A stretch of DNA of 10,657 nucleotides from Chitinophaga pinensis (GCA_945872015.1 CAMBYJ010000040.1:1-10657), one strand, 5' to 3'; numbered from the stretch's first letter, positions 1 to 7,458 are shown. Program-made: numbers and translations. The notes: a model not told the origin generated them from the letters alone.

Positions 1-1317
1 GGTGCTGGTCGTGTAGTATGGCAGGATTTAGCAATCATAAATAAATCGATTAGAGAAAATACACTTGAAAGCAATTCTCAAATAACGCAACTAATCAACG
101 TTGCTAAATCGAGCAATTGCAATTTGCATTTAATCGGACTTGTTTCTGATGGTGGAGTGCATTCACATCTAGATCATCTTAAGTATATAACAACAGTATT
201 GCATAAGCATTCAGTAAACAATGTATTTATTCATGCTTTTACAGATGGACGTGATACAAATCCTACGAATGGAATTGAATATCTAACAGACCTTGACAAT
301 CACCTTTCTACTACAACAGGAAAAATTGCAAGCATCACAGGAAGGTATTATGCGATGGACAGAGATAAAAGATGGGAGCGTGTGAAAATTGCATACGACG
401 CACTTGTTGTTGGTCAAGGAGTAGCCTATCATAATTGGAAAGATGGAATTGAAGAGTCCTACAAGAATGAGATCACGGATGAATTTATAAAACCAATTAT
501 CATTACGAATAACGAAGGTTCGCCGCTTACTACAATAAAAGAAAATGATATTGTGTTTTGTTTCAATTTCAGAACAGACCGATGTCGTGAGATTACTCAG
601 GTGTTAACACAAGAAGATATGCCAGCACACGGCATGAAAACATTACCATTGTATTATGTTACTATGACACGATACGATGATAATTACAAAAATGTAAAAG
701 TTGTTTTCGAAAAAGATAATTTGACAAATACACTTGGAGAGGTATTAGAAAAAAATGGGAAGAAGCAAATAAGAGCAGCAGAAACAGAAAAATATCCTCA
801 TGTAACATTTTTCTTTTCGGGAGGCAGAGAAAATCCTTTTAATAACGAGTTAAGGTTGTTAGCCAATTCACCCAAAGTAGCGACGTATGATTTACAACCA
901 GAGATGAGTGCTGAGGAAGTAAAAGATTTAGTTATTGAAGAAATTAAAAAAGAAAGTGCTGATTTTATTTGTTTGAACTTTGCTAATGCAGATATGGTTG
1001 GACATACAGGAGTAATAAGTGCCGCAGTTAAGGCTGTTGAAAAAGTGGATAAGTGTGTGGATGAAATTATCAGTTTGGGTTTACAACATGATTATGATTT
1101 TATTATTATTGCTGACCACGGAAATGCAGACAAGATGTTGAATGAAGATGGTAGTGCGAATACAGCTCACACTTTAAATCCTGTTCCAATAATTTATGTT
1201 GGCGACAAAAATAAAAAGGTAAGTAAGGGAAAGTTAGCTGATGTTGCGCCTTCTATTCTTCACTTAATGAACATCCCTATTCCGAGTGAAATGACAGGTG
1301 AAATTTTGATACTTTAA
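1..1317 (+). CDS. gpmI: 2,3-bisphosphoglycerate-independent phosphoglycerate mutase, 5' partial
   Basis: This cytosolic glycolytic enzyme interconverts 3- and 2-phosphoglycerate without a bisphosphoglycerate cofactor, using two Mn ions. The frame is open from base 1 with no start, so 438 residues are visible. The first visible residues, GAGRVV, match the family motif lying just after the nucleophilic serine. By family alignment about 69 N-terminal residues are missing, including that serine and one metal-binding aspartate. Visible signatures (window codon numbers) are SDGGVHSH at 49-56, DGRDT at 82-86, the substrate arginines around 115-124, NFRTDR at 189-194, EKYPHVTFFF at 263-272, NADMVGH at 329-335 (metal ligands D331 and H335), ADHGNAD at 371-377 (D372, H373) and H390. 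An apparent TTG start at codon 42 is internal and not the true start. The next gene begins 2 nt after the stop, suggesting co-transcription. Identity is secure. Confidence 0.97.
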   Translation, partial: GAGRVVWQDLAIINKSIRENTLESNSQITQLINVAKSSNCNLHLIGLVSDGGVHSHLDHLKYITTVLHKHSVNNVFIHAFTDGRDTNPTNGIEYLTDLDNHLSTTTGKIASITGRYYAMDRDKRWERVKIAYDALVVGQGVAYHNWKDGIEESYKNEITDEFIKPIIITNNEGSPLTTIKENDIVFCFNFRTDRCREITQVLTQEDMPAHGMKTLPLYYVTMTRYDDNYKNVKVVFEKDNLTNTLGEVLEKNGKKQIRAAETEKYPHVTFFFSGGRENPFNNELRLLANSPKVATYDLQPEMSAEEVKDLVIEEIKKESADFICLNFANADMVGHTGVISAAVKAVEKVDKCVDEIISLGLQHDYDFIIIADHGNADKMLNEDGSANTAHTLNPVPIIYVGDKNKKVSKGKLADVAPSILHLMNIPIPSEMTGEILIL

Positions 1318-1319
1318 AG

Positions 1320-2207
1320 GTGAAAAAAACTATTTTTCTATTGCTGCTATGCAGTGTATTTACAATTAATTTATCCTTTTCTCAATCGAGATTAGGCATT
1401 TATGCAGGATACGGTACGACTTGGTATTATGGAGATCTCAATGATCGTATTTTAACTAACAATGAACTATTTGGTCATTATTGGAATGCTGGATTGGTAT
1501 ATCGCTTAAATAAGCGAAGCAGCTTGTCATTAAATTATAATAGTGCTTACATTGAAGGTGCGGATTCATTAGCTATCAATGATTATAACCGAAAAAGAAA
1601 TTTGCATTTTCAATCAAACATTAAGGATATTGCATTGAGATATGAATATCAATTCTTCAAAAAATTGTCTACAAGAAAAAAACAATTGCTTACCCCCTAT
1701 TTTATATTAGGAATTGGTGCTTTAAATCATAACCCAGTCGCGATATTTAACGACAATGAAGTTGAATTGCAACCATTGGGAACAGAAGGACAATTTATTG
1801 AAGGCGGTGAATATCCAAAGCCATATAAACTTTATCAGCTATCTGTTCCAATGGGAATAGGAGTTGAAACCAGACTCTCAAATGCATTTTCATTACGATT
1901 TGAATTAATAAACCATTGGACATTCTTTGACTATCTAGACGATATCAGTACAGTATTTGCAGATTCGACAAAGCTATCTAAAACTCCAAATGGAGAATTA
2001 GCCATTGAATTAGCAAATAATTTTGAGAAAGGTTATCCTACCGATGGAGTTGGAAGAGGTAATAAAGACAATAACGATACCTATATGACAGCAGGTATTA
2101 GTATTGTTTACAGAGTTGCCAATGGAAAGCAAGGTGGAATGAATAGCCATATAAGAAGAAAGAAAGGCAAGAAAAAGAAGAAAAACAACTGCGACGCCTA
2201 CGACTAA
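1320..2207 (+). CDS. outer-membrane beta-barrel protein, DUF6089-like
   Basis: A 295-residue exported protein of unknown function. Residues 1 to about 21 form a classic signal peptide (MKK, then a long hydrophobic run ending in SFSQ). The rest alternates short amphipathic, aromatic-rich strands with loops, as expected for a small outer-membrane barrel. Examples are RLGIYAGYGTTWYYGDL at 24-40, YWNAGLVYRL at 54-63, IALRYEYQFF at 104-113, YFILGIGAL at 127-135 and a final strand around 253-266. The FDYLDDIST segment at 203-211 and the GYGTTWYYGDL start recall the Bacteroidota family annotated DUF6089; this assignment is from memory of the family pattern, not a search. The GTG start at 1320 is chosen because it alone gives an intact signal peptide and directly follows gpmI. 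After the last strand there is an unusual basic tail, RRKKGKKKKK at 279-288. The gene sits between gpmI and mfd, which gives no functional clue. Confidence 0.85.
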   Translation: MKKTIFLLLLCSVFTINLSFSQSRLGIYAGYGTTWYYGDLNDRILTNNELFGHYWNAGLVYRLNKRSSLSLNYNSAYIEGADSLAINDYNRKRNLHFQSNIKDIALRYEYQFFKKLSTRKKQLLTPYFILGIGALNHNPVAIFNDNEVELQPLGTEGQFIEGGEYPKPYKLYQLSVPMGIGVETRLSNAFSLRFELINHWTFFDYLDDISTVFADSTKLSKTPNGELAIELANNFEKGYPTDGVGRGNKDNNDTYMTAGISIVYRVANGKQGGMNSHIRRKKGKKKKKNNCDAYD

Positions 2208-2250
2208 ATGAACGGATTGTTTTTACTAAATTCGCATTCGCAATTTAATC

Positions 2251-5200
2251 GTGGAACTACATCAAGTCATTGAATATTATCAAAACGGAAGGCAAACTTC
2301 TGAACTTTATTCGGTGCTTTTTAATGAACAAAAAAAAGCGGTTTACTTAAATGGACTAACTGGTTCTTCGAGTGCATTATTCATTGCTGGCTATTTTAAT
2401 CAATTTACAGGTCCTGTTTTAGTATTATTAGGCGACCGCGAAGAGGCTGCTTACTTTCAAAATGACTTAGAGAATTTACTTGGTGAAAACAGAGTTTTAT
2501 TATTCCCGTCATCTTATAAGAAGCCTTACAAAATTGATCAGATTGATGGCGCGCTCGTGCTTCAGCGTGCGGAAGTTCTAACTCGGATTAATAAATCAGA
2601 CAATCTGATAGTAGTTAGTTATCCTGAAGCTATTCAAGAAAAGGTAATTACTAAAAAATCGCTTGAACGAAATACCTTAGAAATAAAATTAAACGAACGA
2701 CTTTCAACTGACTTCATTCAGGAGTTTTTAATTGAAAACAAATTTGAGAGAACGGATTTTGTTTATGAACCAGGACAATTTGCAATCAGAGGTGGAATAG
2801 TAGATATCTATTCTTTTGCTCATGAACTACCCTACCGAATTGAATTTTATAATGATAAAATTGAATCAATCAGATGTTTTGATCCTTCAACGCAGTTAAG
2901 TGAGAAAAATATCGGGTTTGTAACTATTATTCCTAATATACAAACAGGAATTGTTAAAGAAGAACAAGAAACATTTTTTAAGTTCATCGCAAAAAATACA
3001 TTGTTTTTTATCAAAGACTTAGAATATGTTTATCAATGTATAGAAGTATCGCAAGAAGTCACTGAACAAAATTATGGTAGTAACATCTTTTATGAAGAAG
3101 AACAAGTAGAGCGTAATATTGATGACATCTTTGATTCAATTGAAATCTTCAAAGAAAATTTAGAAGCAAGAACGATTATTGAATTTGGCAGTAAACCATT
3201 TAACAATAATGTTCCTGTTATTGAATTTAAAACAAAGCCTCAACCACATTTCAATAAAAATTTCAATCTTTTACTCGAAGATTTATACAAGAGTCAAAAA
3301 AGAGGATATACCAATTTATTGTTTTCAGATCAAGCAAAACAAGCAGAGCGAATACATTCTATTTTTGAAGATATTCCAAGGCCAGATGAATTTAAAGGCA
3401 AGGAATTAAAATTTCATACACTACTTACATCATTACATCAAGGATTTATTGATGACGAGTTGAAAATTAATTTTTATACTGACCATCAGATTTTTGATCG
3501 TTATCATCGTTTTCGATTAAAAAAGAATTATAGCAAGAGTGAATCGATTACATTAAAAGAGCTTTACTCTTTAAAGCCTGGTGATTTTATCACACATATT
3601 GATCATGGTGTGGGAAGATTTGCTGGATTAGAAACCATGGATGTAAATGGTAAACCTCAAGAAGCAATTCGTTTAGTTTATAAGGATAACGATATTTTGT
3701 ACATCAGTATTCATAGCTTGCATCGCATAGCAAGGTATAGCAGTAAAGATGGTAATGCCCCAACATTAAATAAGCTTGGATCTACGGCGTGGGCAACATT
3801 AAAATCAAAAACAAAAAAGAAAGTAAAAGATATTGCTAAAGACCTGATTGCACTTTATGCAAAAAGGAAAGCACAAAAAGGATTTGCATTTACCAGAGAT
3901 GGATATCTGCAAAATGAATTAGAGGCATCATTTATTTACGAGGATACTCCTGATCAGATTAAATCGACGGTTGACGTTAAAAAGGATATGGAGAAAGAAT
4001 ATCCGATGGATCGTTTAATATGCGGTGATGTAGGATTTGGAAAGACAGAGATTGCTATCAGAGCTGCATTTAAAGCAGCAACAGATGGCAAACAAGTCGC
4101 TGTATTAGTACCAACAACTATTTTAGCATTACAACATTACCGTACATTTAAAGAGCGACTAAAGAGCTTTCCTGTAAACATTGATTATATCAACCGATTT
4201 AAATCAAGCGCTCAGCAAACGGAAACGTTAAAAAGATTAAGCGAAGGGAAAATTGATATCATTATTGGTACACATCGTATATTGAGTAAGGATATTAAAT
4301 TTAAAGATTTAGGATTGATGATTATTGATGAAGAACAAAAGTTCGGAGTATCATCAAAAGAAAAACTAAAATCGATTAAAGTAAATGTTGATACATTAAC
4401 ACTAACGGCTACGCCTATTCCAAGAACACTTCAGTTTTCATTAATGGGTGCGCGTGACCTTTCTATTATTAATACTCCCCCTCCCAATCGTTATCCTGTA
4501 ACAACAGAGGTCCATACATTCAACGATCTATTAATAAGAGATGCCATTAATTATGAAATATCTCGTGGAGGTCAGGTGTTTTTCATTCATAACAGAGTTC
4601 AGGACATACATGATATGGCTGCTATGATTGCTAAACTTTGTCCAGGTGTTAAAATTGGTGTTGGTCATGGGCAGATGGATGGTGAAAAATTGGAAGAAAT
4701 TTTAATGAATTTTATTGAGGGTGAAACTGACGTATTACTAGCTACAACAATCATTGAATCTGGTTTAGATATTAGCAATGCAAATACGATGATTATCAAC
4801 AACGCTCACTATTTTGGATTAAGCGATTTGCATCAAATGCGTGGTAGAGTTGGACGATCAAATAAAAAAGCATTTTGCTATTTACTTGCACCTCCTGTAA
4901 CTGTACTTACACCAGAAGCACGTCAGCGATTAAAAGCAATTGAAGAGCACTCTGATTTAGGAAGTGGATTTCAGGTTGCGATGAAAGATTTAGATATTCG
5001 AGGCGCAGGTAATTTATTAGGCGGAGAACAAAGTGGATTCATTTCTGAAATTGGTTTTGAGATGTATCATAAAATTCTTGATGAAGCAATTCAAGAATTA
5101 AAAGACTCTGATTTCAAAGATGTTTTTCCAAAAGATGAACATGCAGATTTTGTTCAGGATTGTCAGATTGATACGGATATGGAAATGAGAATTCCAGAAA

Positions 5201-5604
5201 CGTATGTTGAAAATATTGCTGAACGTTTAAGCCTATACAAAGAGCTAGACGAAATTAATAATGAAGAAAAACTATTAGAGTTTGAAAGAAATCTAAAAGA
5301 TAGATTTGGTGATGTACCATCTCAGGTTATTGATTTAATGGATACAATTCGTTTGCGATGGAATGCTAAAAAAATCGGATTTGAAAAAATACTACTCAAG
5401 AATAAAATATTTAAAGGATATTTTATTAGTAATTCATCCTCTGATTATTTTCAAAGCAATGCTTTTAACACCATCTTGAAATTTGTGCAACAACATCAAC
5501 ATATTTCAAAGATGAAGGAAGATAAAGGAAAGCTAAGTGTAAGCTTTACTAATATAAAAACGATTTCTGATGCTAATGCATTGCTAAAAAAAATCTTGTC
5601 GTAG
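2251..5604 (+). CDS. mfd: transcription-repair coupling factor Mfd
   Basis: Mfd is an ATP-dependent DNA translocase that dislodges RNA polymerase stalled at lesions and recruits UvrA, directing nucleotide excision repair to the transcribed strand. At 1117 residues it is full length (the E. coli protein has 1148). The UvrB-like N-terminal module spans roughly 1-300. Its Walker A site is degenerate (GLTGSSSA at 35-42, no GKT), and it contains PGQFAIRGGIVDI at 174-186. The RNA-polymerase-interacting CarD-like domain starts at LKPGDF (441-446) and contains HGVGRFAGLE. The translocase has Walker A GDVGFGKT at 592-599, a DEEQ box at 693-696, TATPIPRT at 719-726 and QMRGRVGRS at 862-870. The TRG motif lies at 904-929 (MKDLDIRGAGNLLGGEQSG). 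The C-terminal TRCF domain is about 968-1090. The GTG start fits; an in-frame stop lies only eight codons upstream (2227-2229) and no ATG intervenes. The 43-nt gap after the barrel gene has no clear promoter. Confidence 0.97.
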   Translation: MELHQVIEYYQNGRQTSELYSVLFNEQKKAVYLNGLTGSSSALFIAGYFNQFTGPVLVLLGDREEAAYFQNDLENLLGENRVLLFPSSYKKPYKIDQIDGALVLQRAEVLTRINKSDNLIVVSYPEAIQEKVITKKSLERNTLEIKLNERLSTDFIQEFLIENKFERTDFVYEPGQFAIRGGIVDIYSFAHELPYRIEFYNDKIESIRCFDPSTQLSEKNIGFVTIIPNIQTGIVKEEQETFFKFIAKNTLFFIKDLEYVYQCIEVSQEVTEQNYGSNIFYEEEQVERNIDDIFDSIEIFKENLEARTIIEFGSKPFNNNVPVIEFKTKPQPHFNKNFNLLLEDLYKSQKRGYTNLLFSDQAKQAERIHSIFEDIPRPDEFKGKELKFHTLLTSLHQGFIDDELKINFYTDHQIFDRYHRFRLKKNYSKSESITLKELYSLKPGDFITHIDHGVGRFAGLETMDVNGKPQEAIRLVYKDNDILYISIHSLHRIARYSSKDGNAPTLNKLGSTAWATLKSKTKKKVKDIAKDLIALYAKRKAQKGFAFTRDGYLQNELEASFIYEDTPDQIKSTVDVKKDMEKEYPMDRLICGDVGFGKTEIAIRAAFKAATDGKQVAVLVPTTILALQHYRTFKERLKSFPVNIDYINRFKSSAQQTETLKRLSEGKIDIIIGTHRILSKDIKFKDLGLMIIDEEQKFGVSSKEKLKSIKVNVDTLTLTATPIPRTLQFSLMGARDLSIINTPPPNRYPVTTEVHTFNDLLIRDAINYEISRGGQVFFIHNRVQDIHDMAAMIAKLCPGVKIGVGHGQMDGEKLEEILMNFIEGETDVLLATTIIESGLDISNANTMIINNAHYFGLSDLHQMRGRVGRSNKKAFCYLLAPPVTVLTPEARQRLKAIEEHSDLGSGFQVAMKDLDIRGAGNLLGGEQSGFISEIGFEMYHKILDEAIQELKDSDFKDVFPKDEHADFVQDCQIDTDMEMRIPETYVENIAERLSLYKELDEINNEEKLLEFERNLKDRFGDVPSQVIDLMDTIRLRWNAKKIGFEKILLKNKIFKGYFISNSSSDYFQSNAFNTILKFVQQHQHISKMKEDKGKLSVSFTNIKTISDANALLKKILS

Positions 5605-5652
5605 CATTTATTTAATATTTACCATTAGCTAAAATTATTGGTTTAAGAGTTA

Positions 5653-5660
5653 TATCTTTG
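5653..5660 (+). promoter_or_regulatory. Bacteroidota-type -7 element (TAnnTTTG) of the SET-domain gene
   Basis: TATCTTTG matches the Bacteroidota -7 consensus TAnnTTTG exactly and lies 29 nt before the ATG at 5690, so a start site a few bases downstream would leave a leader of about 25 nt. No convincing -33 TTTG sits 17-23 nt upstream; the nearest TTG (5638-5640) is too close at 12 nt. The core is followed by CACC, as at the korA promoter. The match is visible; promoter activity is inferred. Confidence 0.55.
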
Positions 5661-5689
5661 CACCTCCAAATCCATTATCAGAACGTACA

Positions 5690-6154
5690 ATGTTATATCT
5701 AAAAAAGAGTTTAATTCCCGGCGCTGGCAAAGGCCTGTTTGTAAAAAACGAAGTTAAAAGAGGCGAAGTCGTATGTGAATATGAAGGGGAAATTGTTCCA
5801 TGGTCTGTTTGCGAAAAAAGAGCAGAAGAAGGTCATGAAGGATATGCATTTTTTATTACCAAAAACAGATGTGTTGATGCCTACTTTACAAAAGAAGCAA
5901 TAGGTAGATATGCCAATGATGCAAAAGGAATTGGAAGAGTTGAAGGTTTAAAAAACAATGCACAATATGAAATCAAAACACGACAAGGTGAAAAACGTGT
6001 TTTCATTGTTGCGACTCGCACTATAAAGCCCAATGATGAGGTTTTAGTTGATTATGGCAAAGACTATTGGAAGAACCTAAGCAAGGCAAATGATTTAATG
6101 GAAAAAGTTAAATCAGAAAAAAATAAAGCACAGAAAAAAGCTAAGAAAAAATAA
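5690..6154 (+). CDS. small SET-domain protein, predicted protein-lysine methyltransferase
   Basis: A 154-residue cytosolic protein whose first ~125 residues form a minimal SET domain, the S-adenosylmethionine-dependent lysine methyltransferase fold. Visible motifs are GAGKGLF at 11-17 (SAM-binding N-terminal motif), EYEGEIV at 30-36, GYAFFI at 51-56, CVDA at 61-64, GRYANDAKG at 72-80 and EVLVDYGKDYW at 117-127, where Y122 is the likely catalytic tyrosine. The usual NHS triplet of the pseudoknot reads N76-D77-A78, so histidine is replaced. There are no pre- or post-SET zinc cysteines. Residues 139-154 form a lysine-rich tail (9 of 16). The only flanking signals are its own -7 element upstream and a convergent crcB 4 nt downstream, so it is probably monocistronic. 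Bacterial SET proteins are known, for example chlamydial NUE acting on histone-like proteins; the substrate here is unknown. Confidence 0.88.
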   Translation: MLYLKKSLIPGAGKGLFVKNEVKRGEVVCEYEGEIVPWSVCEKRAEEGHEGYAFFITKNRCVDAYFTKEAIGRYANDAKGIGRVEGLKNNAQYEIKTRQGEKRVFIVATRTIKPNDEVLVDYGKDYWKNLSKANDLMEKVKSEKNKAQKKAKKK

Positions 6155-6158
6155 TTCC

Positions 6159-6530
6159 TTAACTGCTTTTCGCCATCAGATATCCTGCATAAGTTAGAGC
6201 AATCCCAATGACAATGCTGATTAAAATATAAATTAGCATTGCTGGAATATTTCCTTGTTTAAACAATTGCAACGCCTCATTAGAGAAGGCGGAGAACGTT
6301 GTAAATCCTCCACACAATCCTGTTGTAAGAAATAATTTCCAGTCGTTGCTAATTAAACTTTTTTCAAATAATCCATAGAACACTCCTATTAACAAGCAAC
6401 CCAAAAGATTTACGGATAATGTTGCATAAGGAAAATCGGGATTTATTTTTTGATTAAAAAAAACGGAGATTAAATATCGAAGTCCTCCTCCTAAAAAACT
6501 TCCTATACCGACAATAAAGAATTGCTGCAT
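6159..6530 (-). CDS. crcB: fluoride channel/exporter CrcB (Fluc)
   Basis: A 123-residue inner-membrane protein of the Fluc/CrcB family, which lets fluoride leave the cell and prevents fluoride toxicity. Four hydrophobic helices are apparent at about 3-24, 34-55, 66-90 and 97-119, the normal complement for a subunit of the antiparallel dimer. Family motifs are present: GGGLRY at 14-19, NLLGCLLIG at 41-49 with the pore asparagine N41, and the signature GLCGGFTTFSAF at 71-82 holding the central-sodium region and the pore phenylalanines F79 and F82. Length is standard. Only one copy lies here, which suggests a homodimer. It reads opposite to the SET gene (4 nt between stops) and diverges from the secreted DUF4476 gene. 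I see no fluoride riboswitch in front of it. Confidence 0.96.
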   Translation of the reverse strand: MQQFFIVGIGSFLGGGLRYLISVFFNQKINPDFPYATLSVNLLGCLLIGVFYGLFEKSLISNDWKLFLTTGLCGGFTTFSAFSNEALQLFKQGNIPAMLIYILISIVIGIALTYAGYLMAKSS

Positions 6531-6627
6531 GCTTAGCGATGAAATTGTTATTTCAAATATGCATTTTTTTTTGGCACGATGATTGGCTTTTGAAAATTAA
6601 GTTCAAAAAATATAGGAGGACCCAATT
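6531..6627. promoter_or_regulatory. divergent intergenic spacer between crcB and the DUF4476 gene
   Basis: This 97-nt AT-rich spacer must hold the start signals of both genes. On the minus strand CATATTTG (complement of 6554-6561) matches seven of eight positions of an 8-base -7 element TAnnTTTG and lies 23 nt before the crcB ATG. On the plus strand only a poor match, TAAGTTCA at 6598-6605, precedes the DUF4476 gene. A run of nine T at 6564-6572 separates the two. Neither promoter has a good -33 element, so both assignments are tentative. Confidence 0.3.
6614..6620 (+). promoter_or_regulatory. strong Shine-Dalgarno ribosome binding site
   Basis: AGGAGGA lies 7 nt before the ATG at 6628, an ideal sequence and spacing for pairing with the 16S rRNA 3' end. 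The other gene starts in this window (1320, 2251, 5690, 7489, 9357 and the crcB start) lack a comparable site, as is usual in Bacteroidota. It fixes the start of the downstream gene. Confidence 0.85.
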
Positions 6628-7362
6628 ATGAAAAATTTACTTTACACTTTTATTGCTTTAGTTATTCTAAATGTTAGTGCTAAAGCAAACGGATTCAGAT
6701 CTAAGCTTAATATCCGGACTTTTAACGACAGATCAATCATAGTAGAAATCGACCGGATCAATTACAACAACCCTTCAAGAGAATTTATTATTACTGACTT
6801 AGCACCTGGCGACCATAAAATTAAAATTTGGACAGTTGGTGGTCAGCACCATAACTACGGACATAATACTGGAAACTTCAGATTAGTTTATAACGGATTT
6901 ATAAATATTCCTGCAAGATCTAAAGTAAAAGCAGTACTGACCTATCAGAACATTCTAAAAGTAATCGACATTGATCCTCTGCAAAATAATTATCATCAAG
7001 AATGTAATAATACGATTGTTCCAAGCGGTTATGGCTACTGCGGAAACTATTACGGCAACCAATATGCGAACAATAATTACCACAACAGTCGATTTAACGA
7101 ATTAAAAGATCTAGTAGCGCGTGAAAGCTTTGATGATACCAGATTAGCCATCTGTAAGGAGTATATCAGAACCCATTCGATTAACAGTAATGAGCTACGA
7201 GAGCTTTTAGGACTTATAACATTTGAAAGCAACCGAATTAATCTTGCGAAATATAGTTACCGATATGTAAGCGACCCTGGTTATTTCTACACAGTTTATA
7301 ATGCTTTTACATTCGACAGCAGCGTCAACGAGTTAATCAATTGGATTAACCACCAGTCATAA
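6628..7362 (+). CDS. secreted protein with C-terminal DUF4476-like domain
   Basis: A 244-residue exported protein of unknown function. Residues 1 to about 20 form a signal peptide ending in SAKA. Residues 25-115 are beta-rich, with a pattern like the PEGA/surface-repeat fold (LNIRTFNDRSIIVEIDR, then DLAPGDHKIKIW at 57-68). Residues 119-154 are a low-complexity linker rich in Asn, Tyr, His and Gly with two cysteines (C126, C138). Residues 155-240 are helical and match my memory of the DUF4476 domain of Bacteroidota: ELKDLVARESFDDTRLAICKEY, ITFESNRINLAKYSYRYVSDP and FDSSVNELINWI. The ATG start is supported by a strong Shine-Dalgarno site and the signal peptide. No lipobox cysteine follows the signal, so it should be periplasmic or secreted rather than a lipoprotein. 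An intrinsic terminator 20 nt downstream indicates a single-gene transcript. Confidence 0.85.
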   Translation: MKNLLYTFIALVILNVSAKANGFRSKLNIRTFNDRSIIVEIDRINYNNPSREFIITDLAPGDHKIKIWTVGGQHHNYGHNTGNFRLVYNGFINIPARSKVKAVLTYQNILKVIDIDPLQNNYHQECNNTIVPSGYGYCGNYYGNQYANNNYHNSRFNELKDLVARESFDDTRLAICKEYIRTHSINSNELRELLGLITFESNRINLAKYSYRYVSDPGYFYTVYNAFTFDSSVNELINWINHQS

Positions 7363-7381
7363 TCCCCACTTTTTCAGTTTC

Positions 7382-7414
7382 AGCCCCGATCTGTTTAACA
7401 ATCGGGGCTTTTTT
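7382..7414 (+). terminator. rho-independent terminator after the DUF4476 gene
   Basis: AGCCCCGAT (7382-7390) is perfectly complementary to ATCGGGGCT (7401-7409), giving a 9-bp GC-rich stem with a 10-nt loop, followed immediately by a T run to 7414. It starts 20 nt after the stop codon at 7362 and insulates korA from upstream transcription. Confidence 0.93.
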
Positions 7415-7450
7415 ATGTTTGACTTATACGAATAAGGAGTAAATAATAGT

Positions 7451-7458
7451 TAAATTTG
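7451..7458 (+). promoter_or_regulatory. Bacteroidota-type -7 element (TAnnTTTG) of korAB
   Basis: TAAATTTG matches the TAnnTTTG consensus exactly, 30 nt before the korA ATG and downstream of the terminator, so korA needs a promoter here. It is followed by CACC, as at the SET-gene promoter. The closest TTTG upstream (7418-7421) is too far, at 29 nt, for a normal -33 element. Activity is inferred from motif and context. Confidence 0.6.

Noticed and set aside
2217..2234. A separate mfd promoter (TTG at 2217-2219, TAAATTCG at 2227-2234)
   Set aside because: The -7 match has a mismatch in a conserved base, and the two elements are only 7 nt apart, far too close.
2230..2241. Tandem ATTCGC ATTCGC before mfd
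   Set aside because: Two copies of a 6-mer are too little to call a regulatory repeat in AT-rich DNA.
3179..3409. A 76-codon open frame inside mfd on the plus strand
   Set aside because: It lies wholly within mfd in another frame, and its translation resembles no known family.
6133..6171. A bidirectional terminator hairpin between the SET gene and crcB
   Set aside because: GAAAAAAGCTAAG and CTTAACTGCTTTTC are only partly complementary, with bulges and almost no GC pairs, and lie within coding sequence.
6531..6600. A fluoride riboswitch upstream of crcB
   Set aside because: The leader is short and AT-rich, and I cannot find the GC-rich pseudoknot pattern of the crcB motif on the minus strand.
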